A stretch of 64,000 nucleotides of DNA from the NCBI GenBank assembly GCA_036768485.1, contig JAVLUZ010000724.1, positions 186,001 to 250,000 of the forward strand, given 5' to 3'. The notes under the pieces are model-generated. The model searched no databases. It worked only from the letters and a program-made list of their open reading frames with translations, and had not been told where the DNA came from. The first letter of the stretch is position 1, and every line of letters begins with the position of its first letter. Position numbers and translations under genes: made by a program. Shown here one piece after another: positions 10,800-22,360 of this stretch. Source of the DNA: Mermis nigrescens (taxonomy: Eukaryota; Nematoda; Enoplea; Mermithida; Mermithidae).

Positions 10800-12040
10800 G
10801 TCATGAAAACTCAAATCTAGATTCGTAATCTTGTTTTTACCGAGAGCACTTTGTAAAAAGCTTAGCTTTTACAATCACCTTGATCTGAACGATAAGCGAA
10901 AAATATTTGGCTAGCCGGGACTCCAACCTGGGCTTCCTGTTTAATCAATCCGCTGTGTAAACTTTACACAACTAGGGATTATAAAGAAATAGCAGTCGAG
11001 ATCGTAGTCTGATGATACGGAGATATCTTTGCTTTGGAGAACATTTAAAAAACTTAAGTTTCGGCAATATACAGTAGCTAAAGTTATTTTTCAGTGCAAG
11101 CCTTACACAACCGCTGAGTGTTAAGAATGTCTAAAATTTGATTCGTAATTCTGGTGATCCAAATAACATTTTACAAAAAAAATAACACTTCACAATACTC
11201 TGGAAGCAAAAAAATTAACAGTGTAAACTACTTTACAAATCTATCGAGTGCAAAATATTTTGACCATTTAATTGTGTGACCTTCAGCGTTGAGCATTGTT
11301 AGAGTTGAGATCAGGCCTCTACTCATAATGGAATAGATCAGGGACAAAACTGAAGCCGAAACGTGTTTGTAAAACTAAAGTTAGAACTTTACACCTTCAG
11401 AACTAACTCAGTATTGAGTGTAGAGAAAACGCATCTAAATGCGATCTTTAACTCTTAAGACGGTCTTCTTTACAAAATAGTCCGTGAATTCTGATTCATA
11501 ACCGGATAAATTGGCGAAAAAAGTAGCGAAAATGCATTAGATTCTCCCGAATCGTAATCAGACAAGTTGAAAATCAAAATATGCGCAAAATCGTGTTTTT
11601 CCACCCTTACAGCGTAAATTTCTACAAATAAGTCTATATCGAGTGTAGAGTAACGTAGTCAGATTCTCTGTATGACCCCATCAACGTACATTTTGTTAGA
11701 AGAGCTGACTTCTACCGTTCGACTCATAATCAGATAGATGGGCGAACAAACAATAGGCAAAATCGCGTTTTTTGTCCATTCGAAGAGTGTAAACTTATTA
11801 TCCCTACAAATAGTTAATTTTTGAGTGTAAAGAAACTCAGACAATTTCACCGTATGACCTCTGAAGCGTACTTTATCTCAAGACAGACTTGTCACCTTGT
11901 TCCTAAATCGGAGAATGGCACCGACAAAAACTGACAAAAACATGTTTGTTATCCCAAGTTCTTTACACCGTAAAAACTGCCCCTCAAGAACTAGTGCAAA
12001 TTTGGAACACAAAAAATTTTCCTAGAGATTTACTTGCTCT
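10800..12040 (-). repeat. R3-derived segment, inverted and degenerate
   Basis: Several GTGTAAACTTTACAC-type units, each with a nearby 'gattcgtaat' block, occur in the orientation opposite to R3 copy a. A B-box-like GGTTGGAGTCC followed by a CCA-type end (minus strand, about 10915-10945) could be a tRNA-like remnant. No coding sequence is seen. The segment abuts the first R4 block. Confidence 0.45.
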
Positions 12041-12793
12041 ACAAGTTTTTTTAATAACTTAGGCCGCAGAACGTACTACTTCGGTTTTCGTGTGTCTGAT
12101 TTTTTAGCAAAATCTTATGATCTTTCGCGCTATATGTGGCATTTTCCTAATTTTCTTTCTTTAAAATCTGTAATAATGCGCAATTTTGAATATACTCGCC
12201 CTTTTTTGTTCCATCGAGGCATTCTTCCTTGCTAGTTTAGAATATACCTCTTAGGAGTTTTTCTTGAGTCAAAGATTAAACACCTCCTCAGATAGTAATA
12301 TAACATTACTGAAGCGTGCTTTCGAGGAATCCTGGTTTGGAGGACTTTTAAAATATTATTTATTTTAGCATACGCGTTTAAATAAATGTAGTAGACTGTT
12401 TGCTTCTTAAAGGACAAAATGAATTGCAGCATGTTTTCGATATTTTTCTGAAAAATCAAGACTTACTCTTTGTTTCTTTACACTTAAAGTATATTTTCTG
12501 GTAGATCTGTTCCCTTGACGTAACACGTATTTCATCCTATGGAATAATTTGACTCCATAGGCTTTTTAGAAAGCTTTGCATTCTTCCGAGCATTAAGTCG
12601 AGCATTAGCACATATGATAGTTCTTCGTGTATTGACTCGTGCTTTCTTGCTGCTTCAAAGAGCAGAAGAAATCTTACGTGTCTTTCTCACAACCTCATCC
12701 TAATTAGTCTACATTTTATTCAAAATAAATTTCCTTGGGGTTGTAAGAAAAGTCCTAAAGGTGAAGCTTTTACATTTTACATAGTATATATGC

Positions 12794-12799
12794 TTTATT
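12794..12799 (-). promoter_or_regulatory. Polyadenylation signal for the copy A secreted-protein gene
   Basis: AATAAA on the minus strand, about 80 bp after the last-exon stop. The same hexamer is kept at the equivalent place in copy B (19982-19987). Confidence 0.5.
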
Positions 12800-12877
12800 T
12801 AAAATTTACATTCAAGGAACAAGGTACAGTGATTAACTTTAGTAGCAATAGTTACCCGTATAATAAGTAGATCATAA

Positions 12878-14181
12878 TCATATCATATAGCACGTCAATT
12901 GTATCGTTAATTTTCTCACAATATCCTTGATTCTTCGTATTTTCCAGCTTAATAACAGCAACGTTGATTCCCAGGGCATGGCAGCTTGAACTGAAAGAAA
13001 GAACAATAATCATAAAAAATACATTCACTTTATTGGGAGAATGCCGTAAACAAAAGTTTAGGCGTTGATCCCCATAATGGCCCTTCTAAAAAGTTGCTCT
13101 TATTTTGCAAAACTTTAATTTTTAATAGTTAAAGTCACAAAATACCATTTAAGGTTAGGGGTGAATAGCCTTTTATATTTTGACTGAAATTGGCTAAAAT
13201 ACTTGAAAATGGCTTAGAACTCCATCTTGTTGCCCAAAATTCAGAAAGGGGTTAAAGAAATCTCTGCGGATTTCGGATGGAATCGCGCATCCCCTACTAC
13301 ATGTCAGATGACAGATTAAATGATAATATTAACTGTAGTAATATCAATAAATAATAAGGTGATAATGTGATTTGTTAACAATGAATGCATCCACTATATT
13401 AATTTTCAATATTTCATTAGCCATGCTTCGCAAAATTTTAGCTGATAATGCTGACCGATAATAAACAAAATTCATTCTTTAATGGCGTTCGTTTATTATA
13501 GACAAATTTCGTGCAAAATAGTCATAAAACGACTCAGAGGACTTTTAAATAAGCAAATAAATAAATACATAAATAAATTAAACAAAAATTAATAAATGAC
13601 GACTTAAATAAGCATTCATTGTAAATGGGTGATCCTTGCCATAGCTAAACTGGAAAGTAACATTTTATCATCCTATATACGTAAGTGATGACTAGATTTT
13701 TGTGATTTAAGAATACCGTGTAACACGAAAAGCCTAAATAACAACGCTTTTGTACTGTCAGTGTCCTATATAAAATGCCTTTGGTACTATTTTTCTTCAA
13801 TAAGCTGCGAGTACAGTGCCACTGTATAATTGCTAAGTAGTTCTAGAGTTTCTGGTCTATTTCAAGCAATATTAAATATAATCTATATTTTTAAACGATT
13901 TTTATCCTTTATTTTGCCTTTTTCTCAAAAATTGCTATTTTTCCATTCTGGAGGCCCTATACCCCTAAATCTCCACGCGTATGTCTGCTCACGACTTTTT
14001 CACATAGGTATGTATATCACTAATGGTTTTATCAATGTAGCAAAATTTGATTACTCTGGCGACCAGGGCATGGGTGAGGCTGACAAAAGCCTTGATAAAA
14101 ATAATAGTATCCGCAATATTTGGCCGCCATCTCAGTCACAGCATATAAGCACAAAAGCAGCAAAACGATGACGTAATGCAT
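12878..14181 (-). CDS. Small secreted Cys/Tyr-rich protein gene, copy A (possibly degenerate)
   Basis: First exon 14055-14181 (127 bp): the start MHYVIVLLLLCLYAVTEMAA is a textbook signal peptide. It is followed by KYCGYYYFYQGFCQPHPCPGR, a short segment with three Cys. The exon ends at a GTAATC donor. Last exon near 12878-12990: acceptor TTTCAG, then a frame with ALGINVAVIKLENTKN. Compared with copy B it has an extra base near the start and a net loss of several bases, so its reading frame or C-terminus differs and the copy may be degenerate. A minus-strand AATAAA is at 12794-12799. Inner exons could not be delimited. Function is unknown; the product would be secreted or lumenal. Confidence 0.5.
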
Positions 14182-14899
14182 GACTTTGTCTTCTTTCCTG
14201 ATTGGCGAACGAAGAATTATCATTATTAATGAATATAAAATGGCCAGCGACCGCTACAGCTAATTTAAGAGTCATTAAAGCGAAGCGATGGAACGGGAAT
14301 AAAATTAAAAGAAATGAGAAAAATAGAAATATTAAATAAAAGAAGAAAAGGAAACACGTCAGCATGGAATTAGTAAAACGAAACGGTAGGGAATTATCTA
14401 AAAAACAATTAGCCTATAAGCTTTCAAAAAAATACCTTAGAGCAGTAAGGAAACAAATGTAGAAAAAAGGAAAAGCAATAAATGCCAAGTGCGAGCAAAG
14501 AAGTTATAATGCCATAAGATATGTACATATTGTTGCCTTCAAGAGAAATTACTGATCGTTTAAAATTCGTGCCCTTGACCCTGTGACTCTCGAAATCATC
14601 TAGCAGCACCACGCTCCAGATGGAAAGATTGCCTTAGTGGTAATCTAAGTGAACCAGAAAACGGATAACAAAAAAGTCTCAGAAAATTAACTTGACAATT
14701 AAAGTCGAAGAAGTAAATAAATTATCTGTACTTTGCCATAATTTGAGCTTTTAAAGGGAGGATCTACAGATTGGAATAAAAAGAAATTTATCAAATAAGT
14801 TTTATAAATATTAAAAGCGATATCGTCAGAAACTGGAAAAAATAAAAATACGAGCTTGAAAATTTGAGTAAATAAAGAAGCAGTTTAAGTAAAAGTGCA

Positions 14900-16130
14900 T
14901 TACAAATGGGCAATGTAACCCCCGAATGAGGCGGCGTGTAAGGAGTTAGCCAGAAAGCTAGCCAAATTGGCCTCTAAGGCTGATACAAATGCTAATGTAG
15001 CAGATTAAGTAAAACCGCATTATTTATTTAAGTCTTTATTTGGCCATATTTTCCCTAAAATTTCTTATTTTTCTATCCTGAAAATTCACTTTGACCCCTA
15101 AGAAAATCCAGATAACCACAGAAGTGAAGTATTTGGGATTGTTTTGTTTTTCTTGCGATTTTTGATGAATTTGGATAGAGCTCAATGAGAAACGTTGACT
15201 AATGGCGCCTTTTTGCCCATAGCACCAGTTTACCGAATTCCTTGAATTTCAATGCGAGGTTAAATGGGTTAAGATCTATACGCGTCCTATAGTAACATTT
15301 AAGATGGAAGCTGACAAAATTAAATAAAGCACAAATCTGTATGTTCTAGCGAAAGGGGTCAATAATATAATCGCTCATAAAGCAGCCAGACAACTTACTG
15401 ATGTAAAATATTCATGAACGCATGAACGTTGATTTTAATTTTTATATGTTGTGCAAACAGCAAAAAAACAGCAATCATTTTTCTCACTCTACGTACCCCG
15501 AAAAAACGTCCCTAACAAAACGTTCTTTTCACGAAACATCTCCAACAAGACGTTCCTGCCCGTCCAGCGTAATATTCTAACGCAAAATATCCGAAAAGTC
15601 CCGGAAACAAATAAATCATTTTAGAAATCTCGTGCAGGTCCTATGGATATTGATGTGATTCTTTTCAAGGACGCAGAATAGAAAGGTAATTTTAGTCTCT
15701 AAATCCGAAAGCTCCAACGTTAACTTTGTGCTGTGAAAATTTCAAAATTAAAAATGGTCAATGTTTTTTCTTAATGTCCACTTTCGATATTTTGCATTAC
15801 GAATATTATACGAGGATGTTTTGTTCCGAGGGTTTTGCTTTGGGGGTGTTTCTTTATTTGTCGCAGACGCAAATTGCAGGTTGTTGGTGATTTTAAGCAG
15901 CTTTGCGAAGAAATTTACATATTCCTTTTTAACTTCCTCGCTTTGTCAATAAAAATTTGCCCTTTTTTCAGAGTTTTTAATTCCATGTTTTGCTATGAGA
16001 TCAAGAATCGGACGCATCAAATTGTTATGAGCTACATACTAACGGATTATCGATGTTTTCCTGACGTTGCCACATCGGTCAACACTACCACTAACGCTAT
16101 GATCTCTATTTTCTCACAAATTTGTTTAGA
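14900..16130. other. No gene seen; R1-like debris at 15060-15240
   Basis: The stretch between blocks R4 and R5 has a weak R1-like piece, with a TTTGATGAATTTGGATAGAGCTC block and an AATGAGAAACGTTGA block, but no clear ends. The rest shows neither a credible gene nor a clear repeat boundary. Confidence 0.4.
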
Positions 16131-16298
16131 ATCGTGTTCAAAATCGGAATAGGATAATTTTTTGCTATTCAATAATTATGCTTGTTTTTAGCATGTACAT
16201 AACGCTCAAAGTCATTAGCTTATTTCGCAGCAGCCCTTGCTCGACCCACCTGCGCACCTATGTCAGTCTTTTCAAACAATTCGATTTTAAACGTTTTA

Positions 16299-16543
16299 AA
16301 GGCAGGGCTTTACACCCAAAGTGGGTTTTACCCATGCATGCGAAGATGCTTTCAGCTAGATACCGCAAGGAGAGTTCCAAGGGTTTTAACCTCCGCCACA
16401 CAAGTGCAGCATCCCATTTATCGACCTCTGGAGGGGTGAAAGGCTGGGTTGGACTGCCGAAAAGAACTGCATCGAGGCGGAATCGAACCTGGGACCTTCA
16501 GATCAGTAGGTTAAAGTGTTTACCACTCGGTGTCTCTCGACAA
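16299..16543 (-). mobile_element. tRNA-derived SINE with 13-bp target duplication
   Basis: On the minus strand the head contains an A-box-like GAGTGGTAAACAC and a good B box GGTTCGATTCC (about 16482-16495) at normal tRNA spacing, followed by a tail of about 170 bp unrelated to tRNA. It is bounded by the 13-bp direct repeat TTTAAACGTTTTA (16286-16298 and 16544-16556), typical of LINE-mediated insertion. The related R5 copy at 26 kb lacks it. A plus-strand open frame across it is a by-product. Confidence 0.8.
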
Positions 16544-17093
16544 TTTAAACGTTTTAGTGATAAACTACAAAGACAAGAACGTTGAATACTTAATTTGTCA
16601 GCTTATTCCACTCTTAGGTAAAACAAACATTTAATATAAAAATTAATCAGACAGTTGGTCTAATCTGTACGAACTAGTATGTAATATAAAATGGGTACGT
16701 CAAGATTACATTTTCAGAGATAAAACTGGATATTGTTAGAGTTAGAAGAAGCTTAATATCATTTAACTCTTTTTAGGTAAAAAATATGCAAATGTTTTTT
16801 ATCACAAGAAAAACAATAATTTTGCTCTTACCGGAGAATTCTCTCTCAATTTAATTCGGCTTTAATCGTCAAATAAAATATTTTCTACTGTGTTTCTCAG
16901 CATCATTAAATATAAGTGATTTTCTTAATCTAGTTGAGGCTCATCATCTGGACAGAAAATCGAAACCTTTTCTGTGGCAGTCGAAGAGCTCACTCTGAAT
17001 TTCAACTATCGGAATATTTCTACTTGTGCTTATGTTATTACAATGTTTTATGCCAGATGAAGATGAAATAAAAAATAGAAAAAGGACATTTAC

Positions 17094-17359
17094 CTTTCCT
17101 TGATACTTTTCAAGTTGTGGATTGAATGACCGGATTTCCTGCTCGTCTATCGAGTTGAGATGCTGAGAAATATTTTGTACTAGCCCATTTATACTATGCA
17201 ACGTAAGCGTAAACACATTATAATCCGGCGTATAAAATAAAACATATTTTGTTTTTATGTCAAAACATACTACAAACATCAGTCCATCTTCAACCGGAAC
17301 AGTTCCATCATCAAGACTACTTTTGGAAACAAAATCAAAATTGAATTGCTCCCAAATTC
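17094..17359 (-). CDS. Unidentified exon in block R5, copy A
   Basis: On the minus strand the frame is open from an acceptor TAG (exon start near 17359) to a donor AAAG|GTAAAT at 17094. It includes EDGLMFVVCFDIKTKYVLFY, a possible beta-rich segment, then a helix-like LVQNISQHLNSID and a charged end FNPQLEKYQGK. The homologous place in copy B (about 26750-27000) has stops and substitutions, so one gene may have a dead duplicate. I do not recognise the family, and flanking exons are not clear. Confidence 0.4.
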
Positions 17360-17668
17360 CTACTTAAGTGAGTGGGAGTTTGCCTGCAAAACGAAAAAAA
17401 TGCAAAAAGCCATGAAAATCACTATTGAATATTTTGAGCCAAATGTTTTTATGTCAGCAAAATCACAAACATCGATTCGTCTTTTAGAAGTATTGAATCA
17501 AGAATATAAAAACTTATTTTATTGAAAAAATTATCCCAATTTTAGTTTATTAACTGCAATAATTTATAATAATTGTTTGTGAGTTCGATAACGGAAGTAA
17601 ACATCGATCAGCAATAAATTTTTACAGGTTTTGTTCGGAAGAAAACTGGAATTTTAAATAGAAAAACA

Positions 17669-18048
17669 CGGGGCGGTTTTTAGGGGCGACGGTGCTGGCG
17701 ACCTGGAAGCCATTTTTGTGCTCATGGAATAGGGTTCAAATGAATTTCAACAGCAGAAAGAGCTATTTCGGCATTGTTTTCTTTTATTTTCAAGCAAAAA
17801 TTTTATGCGTTTATCGTCAAATGCTACGAATGCAAGAAATCATGAAGTAAATCAAGCTTTTAAACGTCCTCCTGCCTTAGTTTTACAAATTTTCCGGTTC
17901 TTTGCGCCAGATTTTCGCTAAAGTCAACAAAATTTAATGATTTTATTAACACGAATTATCTGAAATCGGAAAAAATATTCGAAAACAATGTCTGTTTTCT
18001 AAAAGTTGAGGTACCGCCCTCCTAAGAAAAATCTCAGATCCATCACTC
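17669..18048. mobile_element. R8 hAT-like MITE, copy 2
   Basis: It begins CGGGGCGGTTTTTAGG and ends AAAATCTCAGATCCATCACTC, with an internal GGTACCGCCCTCCT near the right end as in the 34188 copy. It is flanked by an exact 8-bp duplication GAAAAACA (17661-17668 and 18049-18056). No coding capacity. Confidence 0.8.
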
Positions 18049-18363
18049 GAAAAACATGATTCAACGGATGCCAAATAACCGTTTGCTCCCTATAGTATTA
18101 TGGATAAATGTTATTAATATAATTTTTGTGCTGCTTCATAGAAAATTCAATTTCGAGCTCACTTGTTGTTAAATTATTCAGATTGATTATTAATGGCGGG
18201 AACGACGGCATAAGAAACGACGTACGACGTACAGTCCATCGGAATTAGATGCATTCCTTGTGTTCATGAGAAACTCACACTTTTCTCTGATGTTCAGCAG
18301 AAGAAGTCAACAAGTTTGGAATATTTTCGAAAGCTAACTTCTTTCTAGTTTGCACTTTACCGT

Positions 18364-19330
18364 AGGTAGCGCCTCATCGCGTACTTACTTATGATTAGGG
18401 ACCGGATTTTTAGGTGCAAAAAGTGGGCCAAATAGGTGCAAAGCATCGGCCAATAAGGTGCAAGCAATTGATAATAAGTGAAAAGTATAGCCGTTTTCAG
18501 AGTCAAATAAGGTGCAAAACAGGCTCAAACTGTGAAAAGATCTTCACAAAATAGAGCTTTTAGGTGCTAGCACCTAAAAATCCGGTCTCTACTTATAATA
18601 CACTTGAACACCCCCAATATATGTCCTCTCTTGTCAACTATAACGGCACATCGCCATGAGGTCGCGAAAATTTCTCTAAAAAAAGTATAGATATTTAAAA
18701 ATATCGCTGTACGTGTTAATTCTACGGAGTTTTTACTCTAAAATCTAACACAGAGGTAAACAACACTTATACTAGATAGCGATTTCTGATGGTAATTTCT
18801 ACACCAGCTTGCCCAGAAAATCGAGCGATAAATATAGTTCATATCAAGACTTATTCGTCACACTCTGATGTATTCTTTTAAACTCAATACTGACTTAGAT
18901 TTGGAGGTATGAGTATAATGCAGGTTAATTTTAAATTTGCTATACGCTTAGTTTTTCTGCGAAATTTATACCGAAAATTATGTTGAATTTAAAAATGTCG
19001 TAGAAAGTAATTTCTTTTAAAATCTTTGCTCCACAACATCAGGATTACAAATCAGGTAAGAATTGCCTTGTTTTATATAATGCAGATGGTACTGTTAAAG
19101 AACAATATTGTTTCCGACTTATTCGATTGTTGCATTTTTCGACTAGTTACCCAATGACTCTACTGATAGATTTACTCAAATCATACAAAAGAAAAGTAGT
19201 TATTTACAAGAAAAAAGGCCCAGAATTGCGGATTGTTTAAGATATAAGAAAGGGGGACGGAAAAGTCTACGTTCGCAAAAAATCGTAAAAATCTGCTAAA
19301 AAAATCTTATTTTGTCTGAGCAACACAAAA
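18364..19330 (+). repeat. R3-derived segment with palindromic terminus
   Basis: It starts AGGTAGCGCCTCATCGCGTACTT, a decayed form of the R3 palindrome, followed after an inserted MITE by ACACTTGAAC and CTATAACGGCACAT. These match the order in the R3 copies at 22361 and 5593. The rest is a strongly shortened R3 body ending beside R4 copy B. Confidence 0.55.
18396..18591. mobile_element. hAT-type MITE, 196 bp, ends TAGGGACCGGATTTTTAGGTGC
   Basis: Inverted ends TAGGGACCGGATTTTTAGG and its complement (one mismatch at TAGAG) are flanked by 8-mers CTTATGAT (18388-18395) and CTTATAAT (18592-18599), 7 of 8 identical. Several GGTGCAA repeats lie inside. The ends fit the hAT YARNG pattern. It is inserted in the palindromic end of an R3 copy. 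Confidence 0.85.
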
Positions 19331-19981
19331 ATTGTCAGCTGATGTGCAATTTTTTTGTAGGCCGCAACTACTTCGATTTTCGTGTATCTGATTTTTTAGC
19401 AAAATCTAATGATCTTTCGCGCTATATGTGGCATTTTTCCATCGAGGCATTCTTTCCTGTTAGTTCGGAATATGCCTCTCGGGAGTTTTTCTTGAGTCAA
19501 AGATTATACACCGCCTCAGATATAATATAAAATTACTGAAGCGTGTTTTAGAGGAATCCTGCATGGTTGACTTTCTAAATATTTATTTTAGCATACGCAT
19601 TTAAACAAAAGTAGTAGACTGTTTGCTTCTCAAACAACAGAATGAAATGCAGCATGTTTTGTTAATTTACACTTTTAAATATATTTTCTGAGAGAGCTGA
19701 TCCCTTGACGTAAAATTTATTTCATTAAATGACATAATTCGACCCCAATAGGCTTTTTAGAAAGCTTTGCATTCTTCCGAGCATTAAGTCGAGCATTCGT
19801 TGACAGTTCTTCGTGTATTGAGACATGCTTTCTTGCTGCTCAAAGAATAGAAGAAATTCTACGTGTTTTCCTAACAATCTCACCCTTAATTTGTTTATAT
19901 TTTAAACAAAATAAAATTTCCTGGGTGTTGTAAGAAAAGTCAGAAAGGTGAAGCATTTTACATTTTACCTAGTACATATGC

Positions 19982-19987
19982 TTTATT
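19982..19987 (-). promoter_or_regulatory. Polyadenylation signal for the copy B secreted-protein gene
   Basis: AATAAA on the minus strand, 81 bp beyond the last-exon stop at 20068, at the same position as in copy A. Confidence 0.5.
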
Positions 19988-20067
19988 TAAAATTTACAAT
20001 CAAGGAACAAGGTTCAGTAATTAACTTTAGTCGCAATAGTTACATCCGTATAACACTTAGATCATAA

Positions 20068-21588
20068 TCATATCATATAGCACGTCAGATGTAAGGTTAA
20101 TTTTTTCACAATATCCTCGATTTTTTGCATTCTTGCATTCTTCATCTCAATAACAGCAACGTTGATTCCCAGGGCAGGCAGCTTGAACTGAAAAAAGAAC
20201 GTTAATCTAAAAAATACATTCATTTCATGGGGAGAATGCCGTAAACAAAAGTTTAGGCGTTGATCCCCGTAATGGCCGTTCTCGAAAAGTTGCCCTTATT
20301 TTGCTAAATTTATAATTTCGATAGTTAAAGTCACAAAATACCATTTAAGGTTAGAGGCGAATGGCCTTTTACATATGTTTTGACTAAAATTGGCTAATTC
20401 AGAAAGGGCAAAAAATCTTAGCTGATTTCGGATGGAATCGCGCATTCCCTAGTACATGTCAGATACAGATTAAATGATAATATTAACTGGAGTAATATTA
20501 ATAAATAATAAGGTGATAATATGATTTATTGCTACTGAATGCATCCACTATATTAATGTTCATTATTTCATTAGCCATGCTTCGCAAAATCTAGCTGATA
20601 ATGCTGAACGATTATAAACAAAATTCATCATCCTATGGCGTTCGTTTATTAAAGACCTTTTATTTTTTGCAATCTACTCTCTTAAATTTTGCGCAGAATA
20701 GTCATAAAACGACTCAGAATGAACAAATAAATAAATACATAAATACATGAAAAATTAATAAATGACGACTCCAATAAACATTCATTGTAAATGGGCAGCT
20801 AAACTGGTAAGTTACATATTATCATCCCGGATACATTAGTGATGACCATGGGCGTAAGAGGGGTGGTTGGGGGTTTGCAGCCCCCCTTAGAAACCAAAAT
20901 ACCCCCCAGAAATCAAAATCCCCCAGAATTAATTTTTTTAAAATTTTTTTCGTGTTTTTTTGCATTTTTTATGCCAATGGATAGTGCTCGATGAAAAACG
21001 TCGAAAAATGGTGTTTTTTCGCCCTACCACCACTTTTAAGGCCATTTGTTGACCTTTGATCTTGCACTCCCAGAATTTTCTTGTTGCCCACGCATGGTGA
21101 TGACTAGATTTGTATGATTCAAGAATATCGTTTAACACGAAAATCCTAGATAACAGCGCTTTTGAATCGTTAGTGTCCTACATAAAAGCCTTTGGTACTA
21201 TTTTTTAATAAGCTGCGAGTACAGTGCCACTGTAATTGCTAAGTAGCTCTAGAGTTTCTTGTCAATTTCGAGCACTTATTAATATAATCTTTATTTTTTA
21301 TAGATTTTTAGCCTTTATTTCGCTTTTTTCCACGAAAATTGCTATTTTTCTATTCTGGAGACCCTATACCCCTAAATCTCCATGCGCATAAGTGCTCACG
21401 ACTTTTTCACTTAGGTATGTGTATCACTGATGATTTTATCAATATAGCGAAATTTGATTACTCTCGCGACCAGGGCATGGGTGCGGCTGACAAAAACCTT
21501 GATAAAAATAATAGTATCCGCAATATTTGGCCGCCATCTCAGTCACAGCATATAAGCACAAAAGCAACAAAACGATGACGTAATGCAT
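20068..21588 (-). CDS. Small secreted Cys/Tyr-rich protein gene, copy B
   Basis: First exon 21462-21588 encodes MHYVIVLLLLCLYAVTEMAA (signal peptide), then KYCGYYYFYQGFCQPHPCPGR, ending at a GTAATC donor. Last exon 20068-20187 follows an acceptor TTTTTTCAG and reads 39 codons, including ALGINVAVIEM and IEDIVKKL, then TGA. Only 4 of 127 bases of the first exon differ from copy A, and three of these are silent. That is far fewer differences than in the flanks, which argues for selection on the protein. An R1 MITE sits between the two exons. One or more inner exons probably exist (a candidate with GMRDSIRNQLRFFALSEL starts near 20455), but splice sites are unsure. Function is unknown. A VWA-like C-terminal part is possible but weakly supported. 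Confidence 0.6.
20847..21096 (+). mobile_element. R1 MITE in block R4 copy B, with empty site in copy A
   Basis: It starts CATGGGCGTAAG and ends TGCCCACGCATG, with an exact 8-bp duplication GTGATGAC (20839-20846 and 21097-21104). Copy A reads straight through one GTGATGAC near 13685. This is the clearest filled/empty-site pair in the window and fixes the R1 ends and duplication length. Confidence 0.92.
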
Positions 21589-22360
21589 GGCTCTTTCCTG
21601 GAGACAGAAAGATAATGATTATCACTTAGTATGAAACAGTCAGCGACCGCTACAAGTAATTTTAGAGTAATTGTGACTTTGATACAGGAGGAAATAAAAA
21701 ATGAGAGAAAAAGGAGAAATAAATAAATGAAGCAAGAAAAATAAAATTTATCAGCATGAAATTAGTAAAAGTTAATAGAAAATTTTAAGCACATAATGTA
21801 CAAAAGAATTACGCTATGAACCAGAGACCACTGTATTTTTTAGATGTACGAGAGGGTTTTACGTAAATGCCTTGTTGTAGCAATGAGACTAGTTTAGAAA
21901 ACAGAAACGCAATAACAGACAATTGCGAGAAAAGAAATTAGGGTCGCAAGAAAATGTATTGAGGTCATCAGAGAGGAATTAAAGGTCGCCTAAAATTCGT
22001 GGCCTTGACCTTATGAATCTCTCCGTAATCTAGCAGCATCACAGTATGGTAAGACGACCTTAGTGGTAATCTCTGCCAACCAGAAAATGGATTGAAAACA
22101 ATGGGCAAAAGTTGATCACAGAAAATCAAGTTGATTATTAGAATTAGAGAAGCAATTAAATGACCTGCACATTAATGTATCGTTATTCAGGCTAAAAACA
22201 AAAAAGCACGGATTGAAATTTTAAAAAAAATTTCAACAAATTTTATAGTTATCGAAAACGACCACCTCAAAAACTGGGAGAAATAAAAAGGCTAATAATT
22301 TAATAATTTAAATAAATAAATATGCCTCAATATGCACTTAATTGAACTCTTACAAACCAA

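Larger units (their letters stand above)
12060..14900. repeat. R4 duplicated block, copy A
   Basis: This 2.8-kb segment aligns in direct orientation with 19360-22350, beginning at the shared GCCGCA..ACTACTTCG block and running past the signal-peptide exon. By eye most of it is about 85-90% identical with small indels. Copy B has an extra R1 MITE (20847-21096) whose empty site is visible here near 13685. It carries the gene described at 12878-14181. Confidence 0.8.
16130..17640. repeat. R5 duplicated block, copy A
   Basis: This segment matches 25970-27260 in direct orientation. Shared landmarks include AAATCGGAATAGG, the TGTAATAACRTAAGC block, the TTATAATGTGTTTA-like block and 'GGAACAGTT..ATCAT'. 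Copy A carries a SINE (16299-16543) that copy B lacks. It also carries the open exon at 17094-17359. Confidence 0.65.
19360..22350. repeat. R4 duplicated block, copy B
   Basis: Direct-orientation homologue of 12060-14900. It has an added R1 MITE (20847-21096) and ends where the R3 palindrome begins at 22361. The secreted-protein gene at 20068-21588 lies within it. Confidence 0.8.

Noticed and set aside
10915..10945. Functional tRNA on the minus strand ending in CCA
   Set aside because: Only a B-box-like GGTTGGAGTCC and a CCA are present. No D arm, anticodon arm or acceptor stem could be folded by eye.
13830..14171. Plus-strand open frame conserved between the R4 copies (also 21339-21578)
   Set aside because: It is antisense to the signal-peptide exon. 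Its conservation is explained by selection on the minus-strand exon, where changes are silent.
16178..16585. 135-codon plus-strand open frame
   Set aside because: Most of it lies across the SINE, read antisense through the B box.
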